Source: Variovorax sp. JS1663 (GTDB lineage: Bacteria; Pseudomonadota; Gammaproteobacteria; Burkholderiales; Burkholderiaceae_C). Taken from it: 64,000 bases of DNA. Both the position numbers and the translations under genes were made by a program. Shown piece by piece: positions 1-8,276 of this stretch. The notes beneath the pieces were generated by a model. The model was given only the letters and a program-made list of their open reading frames with translations, searched no databases and was not told where the DNA came from. Position 1 is the first letter of the stretch; each line of letters starts with the position of its first letter. The stretch lies in assembly GCF_002157355.1 (NCBI RefSeq), contig NZ_LYMK01000001.1, positions 1-64,000 on the forward strand, written 5' to 3'.

Positions 1-25
1 GAGGGACACGCGCAGTGGGGTCGCC

Positions 26-66
26 TTTCTTTGGTTACTTTCTTTGGCGAAGCAAAGAAAGTGACT
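26..66. repeat. Intergenic hairpin repeat at the left edge
   Basis: TTTCTTTGG occurs twice in direct order (26-34 and 39-47). ACTTTCTTTG at 37-46 is the exact inverse complement of CAAAGAAAGT at 53-62, with loop GCGAAG; pairing can extend outward to about 33/66 with wobbles. From memory, very similar sequence recurs between genes in Burkholderiales and is often mistranslated as small proteins. Only one copy lies in this window, so the repeat status is recalled knowledge, while the hairpin is seen directly. No T-run follows, so it is not an obvious intrinsic terminator. Confidence 0.5.
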
Positions 67-161
67 CGCCCGCCGGGGCGAATTCCCGGCTCCTGCACTG
101 AACAAACAGCAAGGCCAAAACAAAGCCCAGACGCTGTCCCCCAAGGAGAGAGGCAATAGAC

Positions 162-824
162 ATGCAGATCATCGCCAACCCTTTCCCCTTCGAATTCCAG
201 CTCGATCGAACGGCGCTGGTCATCATCGACATGCAGCGCGACTTCATCGAACCCGGCGGCTTCGGCGAAACGCTGGGCAACGATGTGTCGCTGCTGCAGG
301 CCATCGTTCCTGCCACGCAGGCGGTGCTCCAGGCCTGGCGAAGACGGGGCGGGCTGGTGATCCACACGCGCGAGGCCCATCGCCCCGACCTGGCCGACTG
401 CCCGCCGGCCAAGCGCAACCGCGGCACGCCGGCGCTGCGCATCGGTGACGAGGGCCCCATGGGCCGCATCCTCATCGCCGGCGAGCCCGGCAACCAGATC
501 ATCGAGGCGCTGGCGCCCATCGAGGGCGAGATCGTGATCGACAAGCCCGGCAAGGGCGCCTTCTACGCCACCGGCCTGCAGAGCGAGCTGCGGGGGCGCG
601 GCATCCGCAGCCTGGTCTTCATGGGCGTCACCACCGAGGTCTGCGTACAGACCAGCATGCGCGAGGCCAACGACCGCGGCTATGACTGCCTGCTGCTGGA
701 GGACTGCACCGAGAGCTACTTTCCCGCCTTCAAGGCCGCGGCCCTGGAGATGATCCGCGCCCAGGGCGCGATCGTCGGATGGACTGCGCCGAGCGCCAGC
801 TTGCTCGCCGCGCTGGAGGGCTAA
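162..824 (+). CDS. Cysteine hydrolase, isochorismatase-like family
   Basis: A 220-residue cytoplasmic amidohydrolase of the isochorismatase-like fold. The family's Asp-Lys-Cys triad is visible: Asp23 in VIIDMQRDF, Lys128 in IDKPGKGAF and the nucleophile Cys161 in [12 protein letters not shown], next to the typical cis-peptide region. Overall sequence resembles the biuret hydrolase/ureidoacrylate hydrolase branch (C-N bond hydrolysis of small amides), but the substrate cannot be read from sequence. The ATG follows AAGGAGAGAGGC, a good ribosome binding site. The GntR regulator begins 10 bases downstream on the same strand, so the two are probably co-transcribed and the regulator may sense the substrate or product. 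Confidence 0.85.
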   Translation: MQIIANPFPFEFQLDRTALVIIDMQRDFIEPGGFGETLGNDVSLLQAIVPATQAVLQAWRRRGGLVIHTREAHRPDLADCPPAKRNRGTPALRIGDEGPMGRILIAGEPGNQIIEALAPIEGEIVIDKPGKGAFYATGLQSELRGRGIRSLVFMGVTTEVCVQTSMREANDRGYDCLLLEDCTESYFPAFKAAALEMIRAQGAIVGWTAPSASLLAALEG

Positions 825-834
825 CATCTTTCCC

Positions 835-1554
835 GTGCCCAACCCCGTCAAGACCCGCCCCGCCGCCGAGGATGCCGCCTTTCGCACCCGCGCGGACGAA
901 GTCTATGCCCAGCTCAAGCGCGACGTGGCCGAGTTCAGCCTGGTGCCGGGCGACCGCTTCACCGAAGGCGAGATCAGCGAGCGCCTGGGCGTCTCGCGCA
1001 CGCCGGTGCGCCAGGCGCTGTTCCGGCTGCAGCAGGAAGGCTATGTCGAGGTGCTGTTCCGCAGCGGCTGGCGCGTACTGCCCTTCGACTTCGACCAGTT
1101 CGAGCAGCTCTACGACCTGCGCATGGTGCTGGAGACCACCGCGGTGCACCGCCTGTGCGAGAGCGACGGCCGCATCGACCGCCGCCTGCTCGACAGCCTG
1201 GCCGACACCTGGCTGGTGCCCGCGGCACAGCGCAGCGCCGACGGCGTGCAGGTCGCGCAATGGGACGAGGCCTTCCACTGCGCCCTGGTCGCCGCCGCCG
1301 GCAATGCCGAGATGGCGCGCGTACACCGCGACGTGACCGACCGCATCCGCATCATTCGCCGGCTCGACTTCACCCAGCAGCCGCGCATCGACGCCACCTA
1401 CGACGAGCATGCCAAGATCCTGAAGGCGGTGCGCGCCAACCGCGGCGAGCAGGCGGCGATGCTGCTGCGCGCCCACATCGAGACCAGCCAGGCGGAGGTG
1501 CGCAAGATCACGCTGCACCAGGTCCACATGGCCAGAACCGCCAGCCGGCGATAG
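835..1554 (+). CDS. GntR family transcriptional regulator (FadR/FCD type)
   Basis: A 239-residue DNA-binding regulator. Residues about 15-85 form the GntR winged helix, with EGEISERLGVSRTPVRQAL as the recognition segment. The rest is an all-helical FCD ligand-binding domain beginning near FDQFEQLYDLRMVLE, with His/Asp-type metal-site residues expected for this family. The start is a GTG ten bases after the cysteine hydrolase stop; no ATG lies before the helix-turn-helix. It is probably a local repressor of the hydrolase operon, responding to an organic acid or amide. It converges on the Bug protein gene with six bases between the stops. Confidence 0.88.
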   Translation: MPNPVKTRPAAEDAAFRTRADEVYAQLKRDVAEFSLVPGDRFTEGEISERLGVSRTPVRQALFRLQQEGYVEVLFRSGWRVLPFDFDQFEQLYDLRMVLETTAVHRLCESDGRIDRRLLDSLADTWLVPAAQRSADGVQVAQWDEAFHCALVAAAGNAEMARVHRDVTDRIRIIRRLDFTQQPRIDATYDEHAKILKAVRANRGEQAAMLLRAHIETSQAEVRKITLHQVHMARTASRR

Positions 1555-1560
1555 GGAACC

Positions 1561-2523
1561 TCACTCTGCGGTGATGTTGCCCCGTTGGACCACGCCGGCC
1601 CAGCGCTGCGCGTCTTTCGCGATCAGGTCCTTGAATTCGCCCGGTGCCGAACTCGCCGGCACCATGCCCTGCGCCTCGAAGGCGGTCGCCACCTCCGGCT
1701 GCCGGAGGATCGCGCCGATCTCCTTGTTGAGCCGCGCCACCACCGGCGCGGGCGTGCCCTTGGGCGCCAGCACGCCGTACCACATGTCGACGTTGCCGGC
1801 CTGGATGCCGGCCTCGGCCAGCGTGGGCACGTCCGGCAGCTGCGGCAGGCGCTTGTCGCTGCCGGTGGCGATGGCGCGCAGCTTGCCGGCCTGGATGTGC
1901 TGCAGCGCCACGTGCACCGGCAGGAACATGTAGTCGATGCGCCCGCCCAGCAGGTCGGTCACCGCGCCGGCCGTGCCCTTGTAGGGCACGTGCAGCATCT
2001 CGGTGCCGGTGCTCTGCATCAGCAGTGCCATCGACAGGTGGTGCGGCGTGCCCACGCCCGGCGTGGCGTAGGTGAACTTGCCCGGGCTGGCCTTGGCCGC
2101 CGCGACCACCTGCGCGACCGAGGTGGTCTTCTGCACGTTCGGGTTGGTCACCAGCAGCAGCGTGCCCCAGGAGGCGAGCGAGACCGGCGTGAAGTCGTTG
2201 ACCGGGTCGTAGGCCAGCGACTTGTAGAGGCTCTTGTTCATCACCAGCGTGTTCACCTGCACCAGCAGCGTGTAGCCGTCGGGCCTGGCGCGCGCCACCT
2301 TCTCGCTGCCGATGTTGCCGCTGGCGCCGGCCACGTTGTCCACCACCACCGGCTGGCCCAGCACGGCCGGCAGCCGCGCCGAGAGCTGGCGCGCGATCAG
2401 GTCGATGCCGGTGCCGGGCGTATAGGGCACGACCAGGGTGATGGCCTGGTCGGGCCAGGCCTGGGCGGCCGTCGCGCCGGCGGCCAGCAGCAGGGTGGCG
2501 AGGATCTTCTTCAAGGAACGCAT
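1561..2523 (-). CDS. Bug family substrate-binding protein (tripartite tricarboxylate transporter type)
   Basis: A 320-residue periplasmic solute-binding protein. The N-terminus is a Sec signal peptide (MRSLKKILATLLLAAGATAAQA), followed by the family start AWPDQAITLVVPYTPGTGID and the ligand-loop sequence VVVDNVAGASGNIGSEKVAR. Bug proteins bind carboxylates such as citrate, aromatic acids or amino acids. No TctA/TctB permease genes are nearby, as is common for the expanded Bug family of Burkholderiales, so transport must use a shared permease or the protein may act as a sensor. It lies 34 bases downstream of the flavin monooxygenase gene on the same strand, suggesting uptake of that enzyme's substrate (inference). 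Confidence 0.9.
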   Translation of the reverse strand: MRSLKKILATLLLAAGATAAQAWPDQAITLVVPYTPGTGIDLIARQLSARLPAVLGQPVVVDNVAGASGNIGSEKVARARPDGYTLLVQVNTLVMNKSLYKSLAYDPVNDFTPVSLASWGTLLLVTNPNVQKTTSVAQVVAAAKASPGKFTYATPGVGTPHHLSMALLMQSTGTEMLHVPYKGTAGAVTDLLGGRIDYMFLPVHVALQHIQAGKLRAIATGSDKRLPQLPDVPTLAEAGIQAGNVDMWYGVLAPKGTPAPVVARLNKEIGAILRQPEVATAFEAQGMVPASSAPGEFKDLIAKDAQRWAGVVQRGNITAE

Positions 2524-2557
2524 GAGGTGGTCTCCTTCTTGTGGGTCTTTTGTCGGT

Positions 2558-3820
2558 TCAGAGGTACGAAGGCCGTGCCTTCAGGCCGGCCGGGTCGTAG
2601 CCGGCCACGCGCTTGTAGTGGTCGGAGATGGCCTGCAGCTCCGCGGTGCTGACGATGTCCTCCAGACTGTCGAAGCGCTGGCCGCCGGAGCGCTGGAAGA
2701 CCTCGCGCAGGATGGTGTCGGGCGGGTTGCTGCGGTTGGTCAGCACCACGTCGGTGGTCGCCTTCACGCGGACGCGGTCGTAGTCCTCCAGCGCGTCGGT
2801 GCCCACGCCGAGCCGGCGCAGGGCGCCCGCGAGATGGCGGGCATCGATGATGGCCTGGCCCGCGCCGTTGGAGCCGCGCGGCACCATCGGGTGCGCGGCG
2901 TCTCCCAGCAGCGTGAGGCGGCCATGGGTCCACTTGGGCAGCGGGTCCTGGTCCACCATCGGGTACTCGAGGATGGCGTCGGAAGAGCGGATCAGCGCCG
3001 GCACGTCGAGCCAGTCGAAATGCCAGTCCTCGAAGGCGGGCAGGAAGTCCTCCAGCCGACCGGGGCGGCTCCAGTCCTGCAGTGCCGGCTGCGGCGCGTG
3101 TATCTCGGCCACCCAGTTGATCAGCTGGTTCCCTTCGGCATCGACGTTGTCGCGGATGGGGTAGATCACCATCTTGCCCTGGTCCAGCCAGCCCGCGCGC
3201 ACCATGCTCGCGCCGGAGAGGAAGGGCTTGTGCTTCGCGGTGCCGCGCCACATGTTGACGCCCGAGTAGCGCGGCGCACCCTCGTTCGGATAGAGCTGCT
3301 TGCGCAGCACCGAGTGGATGCCGTCGCAGCCCACGGCCAGCGCAGCGCGCACCGGGGGCAGGGCCGTGCCGTCGGGTGCGGTGAAGCGGGCGGTGACGCC
3401 GTGCTCGTCCTGATCGACGCCGGCACAGCGGTGGCCGCAGACCACGGCATCGGCACCGAGCCGCTCGCGCACCGCGCTCAGCAGCACCGTGTGCAGGTCG
3501 CCGCGGTGGATCGAGTACTGGGGCCAGTCGTAGCCGGCCGCGGTGCCCGCCGCCTCGCGGAACACCAGTTGGCCGTGCGCGTTGAAGAACACTGCCTCCC
3601 GGGTGCGCACGCCGACGGCATCGAGCGCCGGCAGCAGGCCCAGCTCGGCCAGCTCGCGTGCCGCATGCGGCAGCAGGTTGATGCCCACGCCCAGGGGCTT
3701 GAGTTCGGGCACGGCCTCGTACACGCGGCAGGCAATGCCGGCCTGGTGCAGGCTCAGGGCCAGGGTCAGGCCGCCGATGCCGGCGCCCAGGACGATCACT
3801 TCGGTGGATGGCTCGCTCAT
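2558..3820 (-). CDS. PhzS-like FAD-dependent monooxygenase
   Basis: A 420-residue class A flavoprotein monooxygenase. Residues 8-40 hold the FAD Rossmann motif VLGAGIGGLTLALSLHQAG, and the second FAD/NAD(P)H motif LTLLGDAAHPMVPRGSNGAG lies near residue 310. The LGVGINLLPHAARELAELGL and PQYSIHRGDL segments match the phenazine-1-carboxylate hydroxylase (PhzS)/salicylate hydroxylase-like branch, which hydroxylates or decarboxylates aromatic carboxylates. No phenazine biosynthesis genes are present, so an aromatic acid from the environment is a better guess. It is divergent from the LysR gene, with paired CATATG sites between them, and leads into the Bug gene. Confidence 0.87.
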   Translation of the reverse strand: MSEPSTEVIVLGAGIGGLTLALSLHQAGIACRVYEAVPELKPLGVGINLLPHAARELAELGLLPALDAVGVRTREAVFFNAHGQLVFREAAGTAAGYDWPQYSIHRGDLHTVLLSAVRERLGADAVVCGHRCAGVDQDEHGVTARFTAPDGTALPPVRAALAVGCDGIHSVLRKQLYPNEGAPRYSGVNMWRGTAKHKPFLSGASMVRAGWLDQGKMVIYPIRDNVDAEGNQLINWVAEIHAPQPALQDWSRPGRLEDFLPAFEDWHFDWLDVPALIRSSDAILEYPMVDQDPLPKWTHGRLTLLGDAAHPMVPRGSNGAGQAIIDARHLAGALRRLGVGTDALEDYDRVRVKATTDVVLTNRSNPPDTILREVFQRSGGQRFDSLEDIVSTAELQAISDHYKRVAGYDPAGLKARPSYL

Positions 3821-3870
3821 GTCTCGTTGTCTCTCGATTCAGGGGATGGCTCGATTACAGCGGCCTGGCA

Positions 3871-3899
3871 GTCATATGGGAAATTTAGATGTCATATGG
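3871..3899. promoter_or_regulatory. Paired GTCATATGG sites in the monooxygenase/LysR divergent intergenic region
   Basis: GTCATATGG occurs at 3871-3879 and again at 3891-3899, exactly 20 bases apart, close to two helical turns. Each copy contains the palindrome CATATG. The pair sits in the 96-base gap between the divergent flavin monooxygenase and LysR genes, immediately upstream of the LysR start at 3917. LysR proteins bind tandem sites in such gaps and autoregulate, so this is a plausible operator. Binding itself is inference. Confidence 0.5.
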
Positions 3900-3916
3900 A
3901 TTTATCATGAATTAAG

Positions 3917-4819
3917 ATGAATTTGTCCATGCGCCAGATGCGCGCCTTCCTGCACGTGGCGCGCATCGGCAACTTCACCCGCGCCGCCGAGCAGGCCCAC
4001 ATGACGCAGGCCGGGCTCAGCACGCTGGTGCGCGAGATGGAGCGCCAACTGGGCACGCGCCTGTTCGACCGCACCACGCGCATGGTGGTGCTCACCGCGG
4101 CGGGGCGGCGCCTGTTGCCGGTGGCGCAGCGCGTGCTGGGCGAGCTGGACGAAGTGACGGCGCGCCTGGGCGCCGAGGGCGACGAGGCGCGCCAGACGCT
4201 GCGCATCGCGGCCACGCCGCTGGTGTCCTCGCACCTGCTGCCGCAGGTCTTTGCCGGCTTCCGGGACAGCCATCCGCGGATCCGGCTCAAGCTCTTCGAC
4301 GCCGACCTGCGCGGCGTCGAGGCGATGGTGGCCCAGGACGAGGCCGACATGGGCCTGGGCTTCTTCTTCAAGGCCGCGCCGGGGCTGGAGCGCACGCCGG
4401 TGGGCCGCTTCCAGCTGATGCGGGTGGCGCCGAGCGGGGGCGATGATGCGGCGCCGCGGGCGAGCGTGCCCTGGTCCTCGCTGCGCGGGGCGCAACTGCT
4501 GGGCCTGCCGCCCGACAACCCGATCCAGAAGCTGATCGACCGGCACCTGGCTGCCATCGGCCCGGCCGATCCCGAGCGGCCAGCCTTCAATTTCTTCGGC
4601 ACGCTGATCTCGATGGTGGAGGCCGGCTTCGGCAGCGCCGTCATGCCTACCTTCGCGCTTGCCGCCTGCCGGCGCCATCGCGTGGACACGGCGCTGCTGG
4701 TCAAGCCCAAGGTCGAGCTGGATTTCTTCCGCGTCACCCGCCGCGGCGTGCAGGAGACCGAGGCCATGCAGGCCTTCTGCGGCACGCTGACCCAGGCGCT
4801 GCCGGCACTGTCACGCTAG
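3917..4819 (+). CDS. LysR family transcriptional regulator
   Basis: A 300-residue regulator. Residues 1-60 form the winged helix (MRQMRAFLHVARIGNFTRAA, then QAGLSTLVREMERQLGTRLF), followed by a linker helix and a two-lobed effector domain beginning near TLRIAATPLVSSHLLPQVFA. It is transcribed divergently from the PhzS-like monooxygenase/Bug operon, the classic arrangement for a LysR activator of the neighbouring catabolic operon. The first ATG is used; a second in-frame ATG four codons later (LSMRQ) is also possible because no strong Shine-Dalgarno sequence decides. Its effector is unknown but may be the aromatic substrate or product. Confidence 0.9.
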   Translation: MNLSMRQMRAFLHVARIGNFTRAAEQAHMTQAGLSTLVREMERQLGTRLFDRTTRMVVLTAAGRRLLPVAQRVLGELDEVTARLGAEGDEARQTLRIAATPLVSSHLLPQVFAGFRDSHPRIRLKLFDADLRGVEAMVAQDEADMGLGFFFKAAPGLERTPVGRFQLMRVAPSGGDDAAPRASVPWSSLRGAQLLGLPPDNPIQKLIDRHLAAIGPADPERPAFNFFGTLISMVEAGFGSAVMPTFALAACRRHRVDTALLVKPKVELDFFRVTRRGVQETEAMQAFCGTLTQALPALSR

Positions 4820-4922
4820 GGTTTCACCTGGGCTTGTTACTAGTTTTTACAAATCAAAATCCACGCCTTCGAGAGTGCGCCGCATGGCGGGGCGTTCTCA
4901 TGCCCCTGTCCGGAGAAAAGAG

Positions 4923-6044
4923 ATGAAGGCACGCACCTTGGCCCGCTGGATCCTGGGGGCCACCGTCGGAAGCGCCCTGTGCGCCGGCGCGTTCGCAGCC
5001 GAGATCGTGGTCGGCCAGGTGGCGCCGCACACCGGGCTGGAAGCCAAGCAGGGCCTGGGCTATGCCGCCGGGCTGCGGCTGGCCTTCGACAGCATCAACA
5101 AGCAGGGCGGCGTGAATGGCAACACCTTCACGCTGGCGCGCCTCGATGACCGCAACGACCCCGCGACCACCGTCGAGCAGACGCGCAAGCTGGTGGCGGA
5201 GCAACGCCCGGTCGTGCTGGCCGGCTACTTCGGCAGCCGCAACCTCGCCGAGCTGCTGAACTCCGGCCTCCTGGAGCGGCAGCGCCTGGCGCTGGTGGGC
5301 TACCGAACGACCGAGATCCCGCCTGCGAATCCCCTGCTGTTCAGCGTGCGGGCCGATGTCCGCGACGAACTCGTCAAGCTCACCGGCCACCTCGCGACCG
5401 TGGGCATCACCCGGCTCGGCCTGCTCCACGAGGCCGGGGCCGACGCCGTGGTCGCTGCGGCCGACGAGGCGGCCGGCCGGGCGAAGGCCTCCTTCGTCGT
5501 TCGCGCTTCCTATGCCGAGAACGGCCGGAACACCGGCGCGCTGGTGTCGGCCTTCCTCAAGACACCGCCGCAGGCCATCATCATGGTGGCGAACGGCGCC
5601 ACCACGGCGGCCTTCATCGAGCGCTACCGCTCGGAGGGCGGCGCGGCGCAACTGTTCGCCTATTCCGGGGCGGACATCGAGCAGCTGTCGCAGCGGCTGG
5701 GCGAGGAGCAGATGAAGGGCGTCGTCATCTCGCAGGTCACGCCCAACCCCTACAAGAACACCAGCCGCCTGACGCGGGAGTTCGCCGAGGCCGCCAAGGC
5801 CCACAAGCCCGACACGCCGGTCAGCTACGTGATGATGGAGGGCTACATCGCGGGCCGGGTGATCATCGAGGCGGCGCGCCGGCAGGGCCGCGCGCCCACG
5901 CGCGAAGGCATGGTGGCGGCGCTGAATGCCATGAGCGACTACGACCTCGGCGGCTACGCCGTCGGCTTCAAGCCCGGCGCGCGGGCCGGCTCGAAATACG
6001 TCGAGCTCTCGATCATCAGCAGCGAGGGCAAGATCCAGCAGTAG
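4923..6044 (+). CDS. ABC transporter substrate-binding protein (LivK/Peripla_BP_6 type)
   Basis: A 373-residue periplasmic binding protein of the branched-chain amino acid/amide family. GGAGAAAAGAG precedes the ATG at 4923, giving a clear signal peptide (MKARTLARWILGATVGSALCAGAFA). A frame open 48 bases further upstream would bury that signal and is not preferred. The mature chain begins EIVVGQVAPHTGLEAKQGLG and shows the family's LARLDDRNDPATTVEQTRKL segment. No permease or ATPase genes are adjacent, so it is an orphan that borrows a Liv-type transporter or acts as a sensor. It converges on the exonuclease gene with three bases between the two stops. Confidence 0.88.
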   Translation: MKARTLARWILGATVGSALCAGAFAAEIVVGQVAPHTGLEAKQGLGYAAGLRLAFDSINKQGGVNGNTFTLARLDDRNDPATTVEQTRKLVAEQRPVVLAGYFGSRNLAELLNSGLLERQRLALVGYRTTEIPPANPLLFSVRADVRDELVKLTGHLATVGITRLGLLHEAGADAVVAAADEAAGRAKASFVVRASYAENGRNTGALVSAFLKTPPQAIIMVANGATTAAFIERYRSEGGAAQLFAYSGADIEQLSQRLGEEQMKGVVISQVTPNPYKNTSRLTREFAEAAKAHKPDTPVSYVMMEGYIAGRVIIEAARRQGRAPTREGMVAALNAMSDYDLGGYAVGFKPGARAGSKYVELSIISSEGKIQQ

Positions 6045-6047
6045 GGC

Positions 6048-6851
6048 TCAGAGCGTGAGCTCGTAGTCCACCGTGATCGGCGCATGGTCACTGAATTTGA
6101 TGGTCTTGAAGATCTGCTCGCTGCGCGCGAGCTTCGCGATCGCCGGCGTGGCCAGGTGGTAGTCCAGGCGCCAGCCCACGTTCTTCGCGTAGGCCTGGCC
6201 GCGGTTGCTCCACCAGGTGTAGGCCTCGTCGGTGGTGTCGGGCTTGAGCATGCGGTAGACGTCGACCAGGCCGGCGCCCTCCGCGCCCTCGTCGAGCAGC
6301 CGGGTCATCCAGGCGCGCTCCTCGGGCAGAAAGCCGCTGTTCTTCTGGTTGCCGCGCCAGTTCTTGAGGTCGATCTCCTTGTGCGCGATGTTGATGTCGC
6401 CGCACAGCACGAATTCGCGCTCGCGCTTGAGTGCCAACAGGTGCGGAAAGAAGCCCTTCAGGAAGCGGAACTTCGCCGCCTGCCGCTCCTCGCCCGAGGA
6501 GCCGCTGGGGAAGTAGCAGCTGATGACGGAGAACTTGCGCTTCTTCGTGTCGAAGCGCAGCTCCAGGTAGCGGCCCTCGGCGTCGAACTCCTTGTCGCCC
6601 CAGCCGATGACCACCTCGGTCGGCGCGTGCCGGGAGTAGATGGCCGTGCCCGCGTAGCCTTTCTTCTCCGCAAAATGGAAGTGGCCCTTGAGGCCGGCCA
6701 TGGCCTCGAAGCGCCCCTCGATGTCGCTGGCCTGGACGCGGATTTCCTGCATGCAAATACAATCCGGCGCCAGCTCGGCCACCCAGTCGGCGACGCCCTT
6801 GGTCGCCGCCGAGCGCAGGCCGTTGAGGTTGAGGCTGGTGAGTTTGAACAC
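6048..6851 (-). CDS. xth: Exodeoxyribonuclease III (AP endonuclease)
   Basis: About 267 residues, a full-length ExoIII/XthA-type Mg-dependent nuclease for base-excision repair: it cleaves 5' of abasic sites and degrades 3' ends. Visible active-site motifs are LNLNG near residue 8, CMQEIR (Glu36), GDINIAHKEIDL, and the C-terminal SDHAPITVDY. The start is a GTG at 6849-6851 giving VFKLTSLNLNG; open frame upstream of this is not family-like and overlaps pyrE. It is divergent from pyrE with only about 31 bases between the starts, so each promoter must overlap the neighbouring gene. Confidence 0.92.
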   Translation of the reverse strand: MFKLTSLNLNGLRSAATKGVADWVAELAPDCICMQEIRVQASDIEGRFEAMAGLKGHFHFAEKKGYAGTAIYSRHAPTEVVIGWGDKEFDAEGRYLELRFDTKKRKFSVISCYFPSGSSGEERQAAKFRFLKGFFPHLLALKREREFVLCGDINIAHKEIDLKNWRGNQKNSGFLPEERAWMTRLLDEGAEGAGLVDVYRMLKPDTTDEAYTWWSNRGQAYAKNVGWRLDYHLATPAIAKLARSEQIFKTIKFSDHAPITVDYELTL

Positions 6852-6882
6852 GAGGACGTTCCCGATGGCTGAAGAGGTGGCA

Positions 6883-7557
6883 ATGACAGGAGAAGAGGGT
6901 GCACTGGCGCAGGCCTTCGTGCAATTCGCGCTCGAGTCCGGCGTGCTGCGCTTCGGGCAGTTCAAGACCAAGGCCGGGCGCATGAGCCCCTACTTCTTCA
7001 ACGCGGGCCTGTTCGACGACGGCGCCAAGCTCGCGCGGCTCGCGGGATTTTATGCAGACCGGCTGATCGCCAGCGGGCTGGAGTTCGACATGATCTTCGG
7101 GCCCGCCTACAAGGGCATCCCGCTGGGCGCCACGGTCGCCGCCGAGCTGGCCCGGCGCGGGCGCAACGTGCCCTTTGCCTACAACCGCAAGGAAGCCAAG
7201 GACCACGGCGAGGGCGGCACCCTGGTCGGTGCACCGCTGCAGGGGCGGGTGCTGATCGTCGACGACGTGATGTCGGCAGGCACCGCGGTGCGCGAGTCGA
7301 TCGCCGCCATCCGTGGCGCCGGCGCCACGCCGCACGCGGTGGCCATCGCGCTGGACCGCCAGGAGAAGGCGACCGAGAACGGCGTCGACGTGGACCACAG
7401 CGCCGTGCAGTATGTCCGCAACCAGCTCGGCATGCAGGTGGTGGCGATCGCGACCCTTGACGACTTGTTACAGTATCTCTCGGGCCGCGCCGATGACGCG
7501 TTGAGTGCCCACCGGCAGGGCGTGCTGGATTACCGGGCACGCTACGGCGCCGGGTGA
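6883..7557 (+). CDS. pyrE: Orotate phosphoribosyltransferase
   Basis: A 224-residue cytoplasmic enzyme of UMP synthesis: orotate plus PRPP gives OMP. It matches the family end to end, with FGPAYKGIPLG, FAYNRKEAKDHGEGG and the PRPP-binding motif RVLIVDDVMSAGTAVRES. The chosen ATG at 6883 has GAGG five bases upstream. An in-frame ATG at 6865 would add six residues (MAEEVA) and cannot be excluded. The 3' end overlaps the following DUF4124 gene by GTGA, so the two are translationally coupled. The gene is divergent from xth. Confidence 0.94.
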   Translation: MTGEEGALAQAFVQFALESGVLRFGQFKTKAGRMSPYFFNAGLFDDGAKLARLAGFYADRLIASGLEFDMIFGPAYKGIPLGATVAAELARRGRNVPFAYNRKEAKDHGEGGTLVGAPLQGRVLIVDDVMSAGTAVRESIAAIRGAGATPHAVAIALDRQEKATENGVDVDHSAVQYVRNQLGMQVVAIATLDDLLQYLSGRADDALSAHRQGVLDYRARYGAG

Positions 7558-8255
7558 ACCTGTCACACGAAGGATCGGCATTGGCCCACACGTTGCTGCA
7601 GCAGAAACGCATCGGAAGCCTGACTCTCCTGCTGCTGGCTGCAGCGGGCGCACCGCATGCCGAAGCCCAGTCCACCGCCGGTCCGGGCATCTATACCTGT
7701 GTCGATTCCCGCGGCCGCACGATCACGGCAGACCGGCCGATTGCCGACTGTGCCGACCGCGAGCAGCGAGAGCTCGGCCCGAGCGGCACCACGCGGCGCA
7801 AGCTCGAGCCCACCTACACGGCGCGCGAGCAGGCCGAGCGCGAGGAGCGCGAGCGCCAGGCGCAGTTGCAGGCGCAGCGCCTGCAGGAGGAGCGCCGGCG
7901 TGAGCGGGCGCTGCTGATCCGCTACCCCAATGCCGCCGCGCATGACCGCGAGCGCGCCGAGGCGCTGGTCCAGATCGATGCCGTGATCCAGGCTGCCAGG
8001 AAGCGCGTGAGCGAGCTCGCCGAGGAGCGCCGCAGGATCGACGACGAACTTGAGTTCTATGCCAAGGATGTCGGCAAGGCGCCCGATTCCTTGCGCCGCA
8101 AGGTCGAGGACAACGGCAAGAGCGCGATGGTGCAGAACCGCTTCATCGCCGACCAGGAAGAAGAGAAGAAGCGCGTGAACGCGCGCTTCGACGAGGAGCG
8201 GGCGCGCCTGCGGCCGCTATGGTCCGGCACCGTGCCGGCCACGACCTCGCGTTAG
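7554..8255 (+). CDS. DUF4124 domain-containing periplasmic protein
   Basis: About 233 residues of unknown function. A signal-like hydrophobic stretch (SLTLLLLAAAGAPHAEAQ) precedes a DUF4124 motif, GIYTCVDSRGRTITADRPIADC, with two cysteines that may pair. Residues about 85-215 are highly charged (Glu/Arg/Gln) and predicted coiled coil. The start is uncertain: a GTG at 7554 overlaps the pyrE stop as GTGA, whereas a TTG at 7581 has AAGGAT seven bases upstream and gives a tidier signal peptide. DUF4124 proteins are frequent in beta- and gammaproteobacteria, with no settled role. Coupling to pyrE is probably positional. Confidence 0.75.
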   Translation: MNLSHEGSALAHTLLQQKRIGSLTLLLLAAAGAPHAEAQSTAGPGIYTCVDSRGRTITADRPIADCADREQRELGPSGTTRRKLEPTYTAREQAEREERERQAQLQAQRLQEERRRERALLIRYPNAAAHDRERAEALVQIDAVIQAARKRVSELAEERRRIDDELEFYAKDVGKAPDSLRRKVEDNGKSAMVQNRFIADQEEEKKRVNARFDEERARLRPLWSGTVPATTSR

Positions 8256-8276
8256 ACGACCTCGCGCCAGGCTTCT

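Noticed and set aside
1585..2652. Long plus-strand frame antisense to the Bug gene
   Set aside because: The minus-strand Bug protein has a signal peptide and family motifs; the plus-strand frame is a His/Gly/Arg-rich mirror.
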